Assembly (NCBI GenBank): GCA_963970005.1
Contig: CAXAMN010001114.1
Span: 952,846 to 1,016,845 of the forward strand
Length of the DNA stretch: 64,000 nucleotides
Direction of reading: 5' to 3'
From: Durusdinium trenchii
Lineage: Eukaryota > Sar > Dinophyceae > Suessiales > Symbiodiniaceae
Shown here: positions 41,761 through 54,239 of the stretch, piece by piece
Numbering within the stretch: the first letter of the stretch is position 1
How the letters are laid out: each line of letters opens with the position of its first letter
Program-made: the position numbers and the translations under genes
Notes under the pieces: generated by a model
Seen by the model: only the letters and a program-made list of their open reading frames with translations
What the model was told of the DNA's origin: nothing
Database searches by the model: none

Positions 41761-42014
41761 CCTGCCCCAGTTCCCAATAGCAATCCAAGAGTTACAATAT
41801 GCTACAATTTGCGTACATTAATATATAGTATGTACAATCTAAGCATGTTTATGCATATCTTGTATTACATCATGCAATGTTTTCATATCAAATGAAGTTG
41901 CAAAGTATGCAATCATCAAAAAGTCACAGGAACTCAAACAGGAACCAGGAACCAGCAAAACACGTGCTCCAGTTTTTTAATGCAACAAACAGAGAGTCCC
42001 CATCACAATAAGAA

Positions 42015-42365
42015 CAAAGGGTCCTTCTTCGAGCATCTGTATGAGCGGCACTTGCTGCATGATGCTGTGCAAGGCAGCTGCTTCTAACGACTCGACCTCC
42101 AAGCCCAAAACATGGGACTTGGAAAACCTCTGGATGCGGCTGAGTTGGCAGCAGCTCCAATCCAGCGACTTGTGCTCACAAAGTTGCTCTTCGAATTCCC
42201 GCAAGGACTCATCTGCAATCAACAAGCTCCTTTTCTGCAAAGTGGTTAGCAAACTCTCCAAGTCTGACAAGACCGTGGAATAGCCAGCAAAATGCACCAC
42301 CGCCTGCAGGTCCGCCTCCACCCTCTTGCAATGTTCAGGATCAAACAGCTCCTGGTGCCAAAGGG
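42015..42365 (-). CDS. Probable exon, RNF213-like N-terminal region
   Basis: Reads ELFDPEHCKRVEADLQAVVH, SDLESLLTTLQKRSLLIADE, REFEEQLCEHKSLDW, then KSHVLGLEVESLEAAALHSI. A long amphipathic, coiled-coil-like stretch without stops over 115 codons. It matches the helical arm style of RNF213 proteins but no specific motif was recognised. Confidence 0.6.
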
Positions 42366-42459
42366 TCATTCAATCTTTCAGCTACGCTAAGTGACGAACA
42401 AAAGCATCCTGCCAAACACGTGATTCAGCAAGCAAGCTCAGTTTGCGTGACTCCCCCTG

Positions 42460-42720
42460 CTCCATGCTCCTGTTGAAAGTTGCCTAGTGAAGGAGCAACT
42501 CGAAGCTCCAATGCCAACCATGCAGTGTCTTTGCAGTCTTGACGGTCTCTTCCAAGTTCCAACAGTTCTTTGGCCCTTGTAAGGTTGAGCTCTCTGGACA
42601 GCAATGACGCAAACTCTCCTGTCAAACTCCCCACCACAAGGGAGGGAACCCCACATGGATAAGTTGTGGCAAGTGCATTGACTTGTAAGTTGCTCTTGCT
42701 TCTCTTCAGGATGCACATGT
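42460..42720 (-). CDS. Probable exon, RNF213-like N-terminal region
   Basis: Reads LQVNALATTYPCGVPSLVVG, SLTGEFASLLSRELNLTRAK and LELRVAPSLGNFQQE. Continuous in order with neighbours. Boundaries not fixed. Confidence 0.5.
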
Positions 42721-42849
42721 TGCAGCTCTGGGGAGGGTACGGAGGGTAGGTGGTCATTGATCCAGGCAACTGTCAAGCTTTGATGCCATGCTTTAGCTGT
42801 GATTAAACGTCCCTGTCAACCTGCCCTTCACATTACTGTAAGACTTAAG

Positions 42850-43246
42850 TCTTAAGTCACCACCGCATCTCATTGTCCCGCCTCCCCAGGCCACTCGAAT
42901 CTTCTCCACCGTCTCTGGAATCGACACCTCCATCGAGACATTCATGCCCTCAAGCACTGCTGTTCGGATGATGGGCGACATGTCCAGGGCCTCAAAGTCC
43001 AGAACTGGTCCAGTATGTTCAGTCCAGGGACCATTCATTTAATTATATACCATGATTTAGCCGTGCTAAAAGCCCAACGAAACCCAGTCGTGGCTTAGGA
43101 ATCTCACTCTGCCAGGTCAGGTGGTTGCTGGGATAGATCGGTGCACTGCACCTTTCATCCATCACGAGCCATGGACAATCAATGCCAGCCTTGAGCACTC
43201 TTGGGTCAGGTGCCTCCCGCAGAAGAGCTTGGCATCTTGTCCGCAA
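42850..43246 (-). CDS. Two probable exons, RNF213-like N-terminal region
   Basis: 43246-43065 reads RCQALLREAPDPRVLKAGID and CSAPIYPSNHLTWQSEIP. 43025-42860 reads GPVLDFEALDMSPIIRTAVL, EGMNVSMEVSIPETVEKIRV. A short AT-containing gap near 43030-43060 separates them, consistent with a small intron. No family assigned. Confidence 0.5.
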
Positions 43247-44339
43247 TTCGCAAGCTGGTGCATGGCCCCAGGCTAGTTCCAGGCTCTCTACCTTCGCAGC
43301 TTCTCTAAGTCTTTCATTACTAAGCTTTCTTGTAATTAGTTCATCTTGGCAGTGACATGATTCGGAAGCTCAAATCTAATCTATTGGCGACTTTGTCAGA
43401 GATCTATCACCTAAGCCCATCGTCTGATCTTTCGTAGTTCAATTTTGCGGTTTTGTAGAAGTCTCATGGTCTTTCAACTGCCTACTTCCTATTTCTCAAC
43501 CTCCAGCCTCCTTCAAGCTGCCTTCCAGCTGCTGTGCCAGCTTGGGATGCCAGGTCGCCAGTGTCCGGAAGCACTTAATTTTCTCCTTCCCCCTGCGCAA
43601 TGCGCGGAGTTCACCACCCAGCTCGGAGAGGCCAGGGCGTTGCACGCTGAAGTGCAGGAGAGCAGCTTGGAAGGGCCCCTCCTGAATGCACCAGGTAGGA
43701 TGGCTGTGGGAGTTGGGATCCATCGTATGTGGAAGAATAAGAACACCTGAAACCGGTTGGAGCGAAACAATCCTGACTACCCAATAGTACCAACATGTAC
43801 CAACACGTTTGATGCACAAAATGATTCCTTCGAGAACCACACGGATGCTGTAGCTGTAGCAGGACAAGGTTTCTGGGAGGCAATAGGGTGACTTCTTAGG
43901 TGGGTCTGGTTCTCTGAGAGATTCGAGTGAAAAGCATTGAGGTCTATGGCCGGAATGGTCTTCTGCGCCATTTAAGTCAATCACTGTAGCTTTCCAGATG
44001 GATATGATAGATACCACTTCATGACTACGACTGCACGCATGCACCCCGACAGGACGTAAAGCTGGTGTCTGCTCTAACTGACTAATCTTTGAGGGTCCAT
44101 TTCCAGGTTCCACATCTATCTTCAAAGGCTGGGCTATCGGCTACGAACATGTTTTCAGTCCTGTCTCGCCCCGTTCCGCCCGCCCGTCCCTGTCCTCCGA
44201 AAGCACAATGCAGTCGGCCAAGGAAAACTCTAGAGAGCAGAGTCTCCTTTGTGCGGCAGGTGGAGCCAACTGAAGATCCATTCATCAAAAAGCACCGCTG
44301 AAAGAGACTCAAACTTACAGTTCACATCCCAAGTGGTAG

Positions 44340-44400
44340 GCCCCACACACACACACACACAGATATTTATATATATATACATACACATATACATATAGCT
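44340..44400. repeat. (CA)n/(TA)n microsatellite
   Basis: cacacacacacaca at 44344-44361 followed by tatatatata and catatacata. Confidence 0.9.
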
Positions 44401-44659
44401 TTGATATCAAGGCCTTGGAGCCTTGGGGACTTCTGCCTGGGGGTGGTCTTTCGAAGTCGAAGAGGTTCACCCAATTATTCATTGGGTTAGTAATGCCCCT
44501 ACGCAACCTGCCAAGGCGGCTGGTTCCGTGAGCCCCGGGCAGCCTCAACACCAAAACGTATGGAGGCGGCTCGCAAAATAAGACCCAGCGAAAAGCAGGT
44601 TTTAGTCGGTTATTCCTTCTACCAGTGAGTCTGGATGGCTACCTGCGCAAACTACTTAC

Positions 44660-44985
44660 ATATCGGCCATAGCCATATTTACCTTGAGCCCAGCTGAGAC
44701 CAGCATCCGATAGTTTTCTTCCAACTCTTGGCGCAGCTGCAGGTAGAAGCCTTCCAACCTTGGATCTGACGCTCCGCGATTCAGGAACCAAAAAAATCCC
44801 AGAAGAAGAACCCGCCAAATATCAACAAGGACAATGCTGACAAGCATGAACACATCAATCTGAGGCCCATGCAACTGGCTGAACCGGCGCCAAGCCGGCA
44901 AACGCAAGCAAGCCTCGTCCTCGATGGCTTTTCGCCACCCGAGCGACGGCGTCTCGACCAGGTCTGCAAGCAAGGGCACGCAAAA
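44660..44985 (-). CDS. Two probable exons, RNF213-like N-terminal region
   Basis: Right: LVETPSLGWRKAIEDEACLR, LPAWRRFSQLHGPQIDV. Left: GASDPRLEGFYLQLRQELEE, NYRMLVSAGLKV. The hydrophobic FMLVSIVLVDIWRVLLLGFF stretch between them is probably a T-rich intron read in frame, not a membrane helix. Confidence 0.5.
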
Positions 44986-45048
44986 AGCCTGCCAAAGGTT
45001 GATGGGCTGTTCTCCATCATCTACCTATCATTAACATCGCCGGACCCA

Positions 45049-45321
45049 GGCTAACTCTGTGAATCTAGAAAAAAATGCCAACGGAAAGCAAAAAAAGGCA
45101 ACTACAGTACAAAAAGCAAAAGCAAAAAAAAGCAATGGGCCTAGTCTTGGCACAGCTTACCGCAGTCCCCTGGTGGCTGTGCTCCGTTGCTTCTTTTGGT
45201 GGGCGTCCTTTTTTTCGATTGTTTTTCGTTTTTTATGTGGGTGTCATTTTTTGTGCATGTGTTCGCTGTTTTGCTGTTTCACTTGTTTTATTGCTGTTTT
45301 TATGGGCGTGATGTTTTTTCG

Positions 45322-45359
<38 letters not shown>

Positions 45360-45705
45360 TTGCTTTTTCGGTTTGGTGCCTTTCGGGCGCGCATATGTAT
45401 ATTTTGTTTTCACTTTTTCGTTTGCCGGTTGTTTGCTTTTGGATTGTTTTTTTTTGCTTTTGCTTGTTCATTTGCCTTTTTGCTTTTTGGATTTGTTTTT
45501 GTTTGCTTTTGCTTGTTCATTTGCCTTTTGGATGTTTTTTGCTTTTGCTTTTTCATTTGATGTTTTTGCTTTTTGGATTTGCTTTTATGTTAGTTGCTTT
45601 TTTCGTTTGCTATTTTTTGCTTTTTGGATTTGATCGTTTTTGTGTTTGCTTTTTTTCCGCTTTGTTTTGCCTTTGCTGTCATTTGGCAAAACCATCAGAG
45701 ATAGC
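45049..45705. mobile_element. Foldback (hairpin) element, A/T-rich, long T-rich arm
   Basis: The ends are inverted: ggctaactctgtg...aaatgccaa at the left matches the reverse complement of ttggcaaaacc...agagatagcc at the right. Inside, the left arm is agcaaaa-rich and the right arm is tttttgctttttgg-rich, so a long imperfect hairpin can form; the right arm is much longer because of local duplications. No transposase. The open frames in it (FFVHVFAVLLF type) are composition artefacts. Confidence 0.6.
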
Positions 45706-46009
45706 CTAAGTGGTTTTCTTAAGCATCATGATAGGAGTTACTGCTTCGATCAGCCAAACAAATGCCCAAACCTAGGTCGATATGGCTACATGATTCATGA
45801 AGCCAATGCAAGGAATGCGCTTGATTGACTTGCCGTACATAACAAAGGTGCAAAAACACCATGATGATAATGTTCCCCAGACTCGGGAAACGATGCCGCG
45901 TCTTGCAAGACGATATTGGTGCCTTCAGATTCTCACGATGTTTGTTGTCTTCCTTAACCTCACCTCAGCTTCGCTGTCTACCTGCGGGTTGTAGCATTGG
46001 TCATCTCAG

Positions 46010-46210
46010 CTGTGCCGTGCCTGAGACACATCTGCAACCTGCTCAATCCTGTCCAACAGCTTCGTGGCATCCTTCCGTGTGGCCGAAGCATAGTAGCGCT
46101 GGCACATCTCCCGAGCATGGGCCAAAACAAGCTGCTGAAAAGGCCACTCACCAAAAGGCTTCCTCAATGACAGCAGATTCTCCCAGCAGGAGTGGATGCA
46201 ATACTTCTGG
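46010..46210 (-). CDS. Probable exon, minus-strand gene
   Basis: After a TGCCCAG acceptor it reads KYCIHSCWENLLSLRKPFGE, WPFQQLVLAHAREMCQRYYA, then ATKLLDRIEQVADVSQ. Clearly protein-like. No family. Confidence 0.55.
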
Positions 46211-46890
46211 GCAACCCATAAAAACATGGTGCCTTCATCAACACTTGGTGAATGTCCTGATTTACAAGCACTCTGCTTTGATTTTGGGTGTTTTGGGTGG
46301 ATTTGCGAAGGTAGATCCCATCACCGTTAGATTAATGCATCATGATGGTTGGCCTGAAGGCCCGGTGGTGGGAATGCAACAACAACCCCCAAGGTACGAA
46401 GCACCAGTTACAATACAACTTCTTTCACCGCTTCCTTGGATTCAACCGATTCCATTAATTCCTACGTGTGGCTGGCTCCTATGCACATCACGTCTGAGAA
46501 CTCACGTTGCTGCCGCACTTGGAAGAAAAGCAGCTAGCACTGTGGCAGTTAACAAGTTTCTGACCAGTGGGGGCATCATATGTTCAACACCTCGTGAAAA
46601 TAAACAAGGCCACATGGCCCAAGCCCAATCTAGCACAGAGTCTGCGAGAGGACTTGTAAAAGGTCATGAATGCCTGCACAGCAAGAGGGCGGAGCCTACC
46701 TGAAGTTCTAGGAGCGCTCAATGTTTTAACTATGAAGCACAGGAATGCTGTTCATACTGCTGTTCATCATTAGTGCAAGCTTCTATTATCATGTGCACCA
46801 CTAGGAGGCGAAAAGGGTCTCCGGGCCGTGGGAGAAATTTAAGAAGCTCCATACAAACCTCCCAAACTCAATCAAACTCGCTATGCCCAC

Positions 46891-47031
46891 CTGCATGATT
46901 CAATAGCGTAGCCACAAACTCACCGCCCAAGCTGGCGGCTTCCATGAGCTCCAATGCTGGGAGCCAGGCTTCGAGGTGACAGGTGGGTTTCCGCAAGGCC
47001 ACCTCTTCAAGCAGAGGAGTCTCGAAACTAT
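46891..47031 (-). CDS. Probable exon, minus-strand gene
   Basis: Reads ETPLLEEVALRKPTCHLEAW, LPALELMEAASLGGEFVATL and LNHAG, ending at a GCAG/GTGGGC donor. No family. Confidence 0.6.
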
Positions 47032-47089
47032 TCAACTTATCCTTGTAATATACAGCATGTGGATTGAATTCTTGAAAAATCGTAAAGGA

Positions 47090-47340
47090 AGATGCAGCAC
47101 CAAGAACGGACCCATTATGCCAGTGGAGGGGAACTCAATTCCGTTAGGTGCACTGTTGGATTTGACAAGACTATCCAACTTCTCAAGCCACCACACCTCC
47201 TGCTGGAGTAGCGTCAGCTCCACCTCCACCTGCGCAAGGCTTCCGCCCAGCCTCATTGACAAGGCCAGCGCCTCAGCGCTTTTGAGGCCACGCCGGCTCG
47301 TCCAGTTTGTCCTGAGGCCAAGAAGTCTCTGATGAACTGG
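47090..47340 (-). CDS. Probable exon, minus-strand gene
   Basis: Reads AEALALSMRLGGSLAQVEVE, LTLLQQEVWWLEKLDSLVKS. Helical, coiled-coil-like. No family. Confidence 0.55.
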
Positions 47341-47429
47341 AACCGCGGGGTTCACCAAAAGAACCCCGGATTCTTCTTACCTGTCCTAAGTCCTATCTGT
47401 TTGTGGTTCACTCTCTTGGGCTGTATGCA

Positions 47430-47610
47430 TCTGGTCCTCACGACTCTCAGCAAGGTGACCGCCAAGCTGGGACACTTGGAGCCATCTCTCCGAACCACTT
47501 CGAGGAAGTCTTCAAAATGCGCAGCCCAGCGCGGGGTCAATGGTTCAATGACGCAGCTCCAAAACTGGTTCATGTCGAAACCTTCCTTGGCGATCCGACA
47601 AACCCCGCAA
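47430..47610 (-). CDS. Probable exon, minus-strand gene
   Basis: After a CCAAG acceptor it reads GFDMNQFWSCVIEPLTPRWA, AHFEDFLEVVRRDGSKC and PSLAVTLLR. Well-formed protein sequence; no family. Confidence 0.55.
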
Positions 47611-48142
47611 TCACCAAGACACCCAAGAAGACTCCACGGGCTTCAGGGACATCAGCCAAGCCACTTGAACAGTTCAGGGGATCATGGGACATGTGCAAAC
47701 CTAAACATATTACAACACATCTTGACCCATCCACGTGTCACTTGGAGTGATACCAGGGTCAGCTGGCCAATGAAAGCACGAAGATACTGTTAAGATACTG
47801 TACATTGTTGGGTGGCGTAGGGCGCAGGTAGGATGACCATAATTGCTTCATAAAGATGTGGTGCAACCTGGAACATTCTGTGAAGCTTATCCTTGCAGTA
47901 GCATATATAATTTCACAATATGTCTATACGGTTCTCATCCTTTCACACTTTGGCCTCTCCTGTAGTGTGTAGTGCAAGGCCCCATGGGTGAAAACCTCCA
48001 ACTTCCAGGATCTTACAGGCTTGTCTGTGGCGGCGGTCCATTGACACTTGTGGCTGAATCAAAAGATCTTGCGCAACTGAATCCCATCCCTCGCGGTGCG
48101 GTGCGCACCGCAACAGTCAACAAGTTCGGTCTCTGCTAAGTC

Positions 48143-48336
48143 TCATGTTGTGGTGCCGCTTGCAGCAGTTGCGTGAGATTCTCCAAGCTCAGTGTTTGGC
48201 AGAAACGCCTCCCCAAAATCTGCTGCCGTCCTTGCGTCACCACGCGCAATAATTCCAAGAACGCATGGACTGAAGGGCACAAGTCCCCCAGAAGGGCTTC
48301 GACAGCTGCATACTCCAGAAGGGGCTGAACCTCGTC
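48143..48336 (-). CDS. Probable exon, minus-strand gene
   Basis: ATGTCAG acceptor at 48337, then DEVQPLLEYAAVEALLGDL, CPSVHAFLELLRVVTQGRQQ, ILGRRFCQTLSLENLTQLLQ. The frame closes at TAG near 48140, so the donor or the end lies just before; a GC donor is possible at CTGCAA/GCGGC. Confidence 0.6.
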
Positions 48337-48597
48337 CTGACATGCAATGGCCTACGGACAGTTGCGTTAAACATATAGGCTTATCCGGTTATTCATCTAA
48401 ACATTGATAGTGCAGCAAAGGGCAAAACACCCTCACCATAATTAGTAAAGGCAGCAATGTCATGTAATATCTATAATTATACAATGATTAATTACATTTG
48501 CATAAGCTGCACAACCAAAAATCTTTGCTTTTTTGTTGGTAAGTTGGTGCTCATCGCAGGCAATCGAATTTAGACAATGAGTAGGGAGGCACTTGAA

Positions 48598-48710
48598 TTA
48601 CAGACAAGGCTCGAGCCCAGAAAGAAAAGTATCCTCCTCCAGCTTCTGCAAAGGGTGCCGAGTTTCACCGACCAGTGATGCCAGAACCACACTCGACAGC
48701 ATGCCTGGCC
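48598..48710 (-). CDS. Probable short exon, minus-strand gene
   Basis: Reads GPGMLSSVVLASLVGETRHP, LQKLEEDTFLSGLEP. Ordered with neighbours; no family. Confidence 0.45.
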
Positions 48711-50349
48711 CAAGAGTGGTTGAATGTAAGAAACTCAGACTAGGGACGTCTAGATTGTCTAGATGGTGAAAATAGACTGTATACGCATATACCAATGCAA
48801 TGTATTACATAGACATAGCGCTCTACTTAGCATGTTTGCGGTTTACCTCCGGCAACTGGCAAGCTCAGAGATGGAGTGCGCATGCACCACAAGCAAGGTC
48901 GATGCAACCTCGAAGCCTCAAACCTGCAGTGTATGGAACTACTCTATGTAGTTCCGTCTCCTCAATGTGCCAAGCAAGAAGGGACAAAGACGTGAAGACA
49001 TTCCATGACTCCATGACCCTATGCCCGGCCTTCCAAGCAGCTCGGTAGCACTACATTGTCCAGGCTTGCTTGTGTCAAGTCTACTCGCACAGCCCCCAGC
49101 TGCAGCCGCCGTTCCTGGAAACATGGCCAGTCCAAACCTAGTGCAGCATGTAAGCTGCAAAGTGTTTCTGGCCAAAGGGGCAAGAATCAAAACTACTACT
49201 CCACATTGGAACCGATCTGCGCTTCCATGTGCTGGTCAAACCTCCTGGGTGGTTGTATGGTAAAAGGTTCCCATCACCAAGTGATTACCCCCCATTTTGA
49301 TTGCGACCCAGTGTTTAGACTATGACGCATATGGTTGGGCACCCGCAACTGCCAATCTCAGTCAAAAGGCCAAAAGATCTTTCGAGGAGCATGACTGCGT
49401 GAGCAGGAGGAACCTAGGCAGACTGGGCATACAAAAGGCAAAATGGCAAAACCAAACCCTTTCGAAGCTTGGCAGCAAGTTCTTTCAGAAGCTCAAGCGG
49501 AAGTGACGCCCTCATAGGCCCATAGGCTCATAGGGCTAAAATGTTCACCCACACGGTCAGCAAACTACGGTGCAGCACATGCTGAGGAGACGGAAAAAGG
49601 GGCCTGGGCTACAGAAACATCAGCTGCCTAGGGACAAGAGCTGCTTCGCACCGCACTCCATCACAACTTCGCGGTCCCAAGTGTAAGACCTGCAGCTCGG
49701 AATCTGCCCTTCTTAGGAGTCATGCTCGAAGCAAGAATTCAATTGCAAAACCTGATTCCCCTACAACAACTCCCTGAAACTCAAAGACTTGCTGGTCATG
49801 CTAAAAGCTCAACACATCAACTCTCAGGTGGAGCATCACACGACTCGCCTTCATCCCCCCCGCAACTGCAGCTTCACCGACAATTGAGAATTCACATCAA
49901 CAAAACCAAACAATTCTCTGAACGTTTCTGAACCTAGCACCCATCGAACTTCACAAGCTTTTTACATGCTTCCCCCCCAAAAAAAGAATACCAAAACAAA
50001 GAACGCTCACCTGATACAATTCGTTTCATCTGTGCGAAGCAGGATTGCTCGGCACTCGCCTTGGAGGCAAAGCAGCCAGCGCCTCGGGCAGTTCAAGGCA
50101 GCCAGCACCTAGCTGCCCCAAGAGGTCCTCCCAAATGTAGTCGCAGCAAGTGCCTGGTGACTGACACTGCAGTAACTGGCGACCACATCTGTCATTCTAT
50201 GTGACGTTTGCATCCAAAAGCCATCCCGAACAGGGGTGGGTGATCAAGGAATAAGCCTGCTGAAGATACAACAAATACATATTATACATACACATATGCG
50301 AATCGAGCAGTTTCAGGCTTGACACCCAACGTAAAGAGCACGCAATGTA

Positions 50350-50640
50350 GTACTTCATTATATATCCATGGGTTGTTGATGAGTGCCCAATAGAAGTCCA
50401 GTAGTCTAGGGCAGTCCATTAGTGACCCAAGCGAACCTTTTGGAAGCGGAAGCTCCAAAGGTGGAAAGTCCCTCAGCGAAGCACGTGATGGGACAACTGA
50501 GATGCTAAGCTCCTGAAGTTTCTGGTTCTACCCAGATCTTTCAACGGGTCGGTTTGTGATAGGAGCTCTGGGATCGGCATGTGGAGCTCGACTCTCCAGA
50601 GATTCAACTTCAGGCTGTTCCGCTGAATCGGACGAAACGA
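50350..50640 (-). CDS. Two probable exons, minus-strand gene
   Basis: 50640-50490 reads NSLKLNLWRVELHMPIPELL, SQTDPLKDLGRTRNF. 50475-50350 reads DFPPLELPLPKGSLGSLMDC, PRLLDFYWALINNPW. Frames differ, so an intron or frame change lies near 50480. No family. Confidence 0.45.
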
Positions 50641-52209
50641 ACTAGGCCCAAAGTTCCGGTGAAAGAGTCCCGGTGGAGTGGAGAGGAAGATGCCATTTGG
50701 AACTGCTCTTTTGCTTGTGGTGTCTCTTCGCTCCATGCAGCCTCCACAAAATCGGCACATGGAGGTGAAGACCCTTCTCTACGGACTGGAGTGAAGCTAA
50801 TTATCCGGAAGTCATCCACACTGTATACATAAATATATATATATACATGAAATCAATATGAAATCGTCAAGAGGTGTAGGGAAATTAGCATAGAAGAGGT
50901 ATTCCATTCTGGAAGTTGGAGGGACAGAGGTGAAGGCATCTGAACAAGAAGCCACCAACAAAGGACAAACCAAATGTGGTCAAACATAGAACCTATATGG
51001 GATGAAAAGCTATACTCTCTCGCCCACCCGGGCCTGGGTCAACAGGCTTGCTCCGACCTCGGTCAAACTGAATCAATCTGACTAACCAAATGAATTGAAG
51101 CACATCCACGTCCAACCCACACCAAAACTGAGCAGTATAAATGCAGCATACAGGCAAGCTTGCTCGGGAATTCTTCACTATCCAAACGGCAGTGGGCCAA
51201 ATATCAAAACTGGGGCTCGCCCCCCCCAAACAAAAAGGACAGGTGCTCTTGGGAGATGATTCTTGCGCAACACATGTAGCAAAAACAACGTGTTGCAGCA
51301 AGTTCTGCTTCAAATGCCTCCAACACTTAGGTTTTGAGCCAATTTGCTTGTCAAATGGATGCCAAAAACATACAAAACAACTCAAAAGAATATGTCTATT
51401 GCTCCAGCAGGGTGCAAAGAAATATGTCTTGCTCAACTCTACTCTTTAGTGTGTTTCAACATTGGGCACCAAAAGCAAAGCTCCTTCCGTCTTCACAAGG
51501 TGTTTTCTTGCTCAAGTTGCTTTGTCTGGTTTAGCTCCTTCAGGTGCAAGAAGCTTGATGAACAAGCTACAACATATTATATATATATGTGTGTGTGTGC
51601 TGTGGTTTGCTTGTCATAGCTCTTGTTTCTCTCGGCTTGGGCAGGGTGCCAGCCAAACTCATACAGCAATTAAGTCTGTGTTATTTGGACAACCTTTTGC
51701 CTATGGTGCATAGAAATCTTCAAGTGCCAATGTTCCTACTTTAATACCGCTGTTATTTCTAAACCTGTTTAGACCAGGAAAAGCTTGTTGAGAAAATAGA
51801 ACATCAAAGATTCTCAAAGAATACGTATGAGTGCCTGCCGAAACGTACTGTCAAGCGGAGGACATGATTCAGCAAGGGTATCGGTATCGCTTTTGAGCGG
51901 ATCCCAGGCCTATTCTATCGCTTTTGCAGGTCTTAGTCCAATTCCTAAAATTCAGGACAGCTCTTTACTAAATTACACGCGTTGGCGGTTGCTCATATGG
52001 AAGAATAGAAAGAGTCAATCATAAAATGAAAGTGAAATCTATTGGAGCAATATGAGATCAGGGCGAAATTGCTAAAGGAGAGTTGCGCCTCGGTCTCAAT
52101 GCAGTTATTGAAATTTTGCCTGGTATTTGCGGTGCTTTTGACGGGTTTGGGATAGGAGGCCTTCTCTCACAGACCTACACCCAGCTGGAACCTCCAAATG
52201 TGCTCAATC

Positions 52210-52460
52210 CAAGAAGCACAGCTGCAGGAACCATCCCGGCGCGGCTTCGTAAGAAAGACTAAAGTATTGGATCCCCAACAGGTCCAAAATGGCAAACCGC
52301 TGCTCATGTGTGTCGATCCTCACGGCAGGCCGTGTGTCGCCCACATAGCGTCCTTCCAAGCTAGCATAGGAGGTGAACTCGAACCAGGTTCCACCACGCG
52401 CCGGCGGAAGAAGCACCCGGGCCACTAGAAAGTGCTCCCGACCTGCACTACCATCTGCAA
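52210..52460 (-). CDS. Probable exon, minus-strand gene, beta-rich
   Basis: Reads AGREHFLVARVLLPPARGGT, WFEFTSYASLEGRYVGDTRP and AVRIDTHEQRFAILDLLG. The alternating strand pattern could be a small beta-sandwich. RNF213 proteins can carry such domains N-terminally, but no match is claimed. Confidence 0.5.
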
Positions 52461-53149
52461 ATCTATGAAAATTCAACACGGAAGTTTGGACATGACATGA
52501 GTAACACTTCATGATCGTAATATATCATAACTTATCATAACATATTGTCTCTCATAAACATACGTATCCAAGTCATCATGAATCATCAAGTTGCCAGCTA
52601 GATCTGGGCATACTGCTCGAGAAAGCTCGCACGTGTGAAGCAGAAAGCTTGATTTGATTAAGCCAGCTTTGCTGTGAACCTATGCTGCCTATGCTTGCTG
52701 CTCATCCTATCGTCCATGTGTCAACTGTATTAATCTGTCAATATGCAAAATCCTCACCCACCCGGAGACAACAGGAACCACACCTTCAAGCATCACAGCG
52801 GGCCCTGCATGGTCCCCCAGCTCTGCACAAGAGCCGGAGATCCAGCAGCCAGGTCCCTCCACCTGATTCAGGGAGGCGAAAAAACAGCTAGGACCAATAG
52901 CAATTTGATGACTATGGACCGTGGATGACCGTGGATCTCAGATGAAAAACAGTTGCATGACTCGTTCTACACGAGCGAAGGCACGGAACATTACCAGAGC
53001 CTTGATTGGCAGTGTCCGACAACCGAGTGCACTTCAGCAAAGCTGGTCATGGTCTAATTAAGGGAGATTTCGCACATCAGGCGACTTACGCAGGTGAACA
53101 CGGCCACCATATATTTACTGAGCTACTGTGCTATCAGATTGATCAACTG

Positions 53150-53430
53150 TGGATGCCGCAAAACACCCTGCACCTGCCCGCGCAGTCTCGAACCCGTTGC
53201 CCACCTTTGGTGCGAAAAAGTAGAAGGGCACACCGCTGCTGGGTGCCAGTGGCCGCCGCGTGAGGAGCTTCTCTGGAGGCCTTTGCAAGCGTAGTAGCTC
53301 TAACAATCTATTCTCGAGGCCCTTCTGCAGGTTTGCGAGAAGCGGGAGCCACAAGCAAGAGCCTCGCGAGTACTCAAGAGCCGTTGGCAGATGGGCTATG
53401 AGAGCGGCTATGATGGGCTGGGAAAGCCTT
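53150..53430 (-). CDS. Probable exon, minus-strand gene
   Basis: Reads RLSQPIIAALIAHLPTALEY, SRGSCLWLPLLANLQKGLEN, RLLELLRLQRPPEKLLTRR, then SGVPFYFFAPKVGNGFETA. Good continuous protein sequence over 95 codons. No family. Confidence 0.6.
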
Positions 53431-53599
53431 TTACAAAAAAAATAGTTCAATAATGTTCAATAGAAAATACATGAAACATAATGAAAATGCAGTTGGCCCC
53501 AAATTGTCCCTCGCACATCAAGTTGAGAAGGACCTACTGCCACACACATATAATACACACGACTGGATCGGCACTTGGTGCATAGTCTATACTTCATGT

Positions 53600-53840
53600 C
53601 GTCTCGCTTGAGAAAAAAAAACGCACCCTGTAACGACATCCGATTGATTTGGATGCAACTTGCTGCAAAGTGGTCTCTGCAGAATGCAGTATTCCTTCAA
53701 GACCTGTCGTCGTCTTGCACGCGCTTGTACAAGTGGTACTTTGTCAAAGGGTTTCTTCCCCCCACACACCCCACACCTTACAGTAGGGGTCGCCTCCAAG
53801 TCCCCCAAAGCAAGCATTGGCTGTGAGCCGAGCATGCTTG
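53600..53840 (-). CDS. Probable exon with Cys pair, minus-strand gene
   Basis: Reads PMLALGDLEATPTVRCGVCG, GKKPFDKVPLVQARARRRQV and LKEYCILQRPLCSKL. The CGVC pair could bind metal, but no second pair is near and it is not a RING. Confidence 0.45.
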
Positions 53841-54239
53841 ATTGTAGCTTTAAAATGCTAAAAAAATCTATATAAAAGATTTTAAAAGTAAGCAGGTGCG
53901 CAAGCTGGAAGTGAGCAGAAACCAGCAAGAGCAAGCATCCGTTTCCCAGCACCTAAACCTAGTAACCTGGTAAGGAAATACCACCTACGAGTTACTACAA
54001 AAGAAGCTCTTCAAGGGGAAGGCCACTCAGGGGCCACTCTGCAAGGTGAATTGGCCGCTCTGGAGGACCGCTCATGTTACAAAGATGTTGTTGGATCATC
54101 CACGAGGACATGATGTGCCGGTCATGACCCTCAAACCAAACCTTTGACCAGAACGGTTTCGCACCAGTCAGAAACCAATAAAGTACTCAAGCACTAGCCA
54201 CCCTTGAAGGATAGGACTATCCTCATCTTCAGCCTCAAG

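Noticed and set aside
44656..44985. Hydrophobic FMLVSIVLVDIWRVLLLGFF as a transmembrane helix
   Set aside because: The stretch joins two good exon pieces and is T-rich with splice-like borders, so intron read-through is more likely.
45059..45709. 216-codon ORF rich in Phe, Cys and Leu, looking like a membrane protein
   Set aside because: It is the T-rich arm of a foldback element; composition alone explains the hydrophobic reading and no polar loops or motifs exist.
45861..46703. 280-codon plus-strand ORF
   Set aside because: It overlaps a better minus-strand exon at 46010-46210 and shows no domain; the rest is mixed intron sequence.
53600..53840. CGVC pair as the RING of the RNF213-like protein
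   Set aside because: Only one Cys pair is present, without the further Cys/His ligands, and it lies far upstream of the AAA core, the wrong order for the family.
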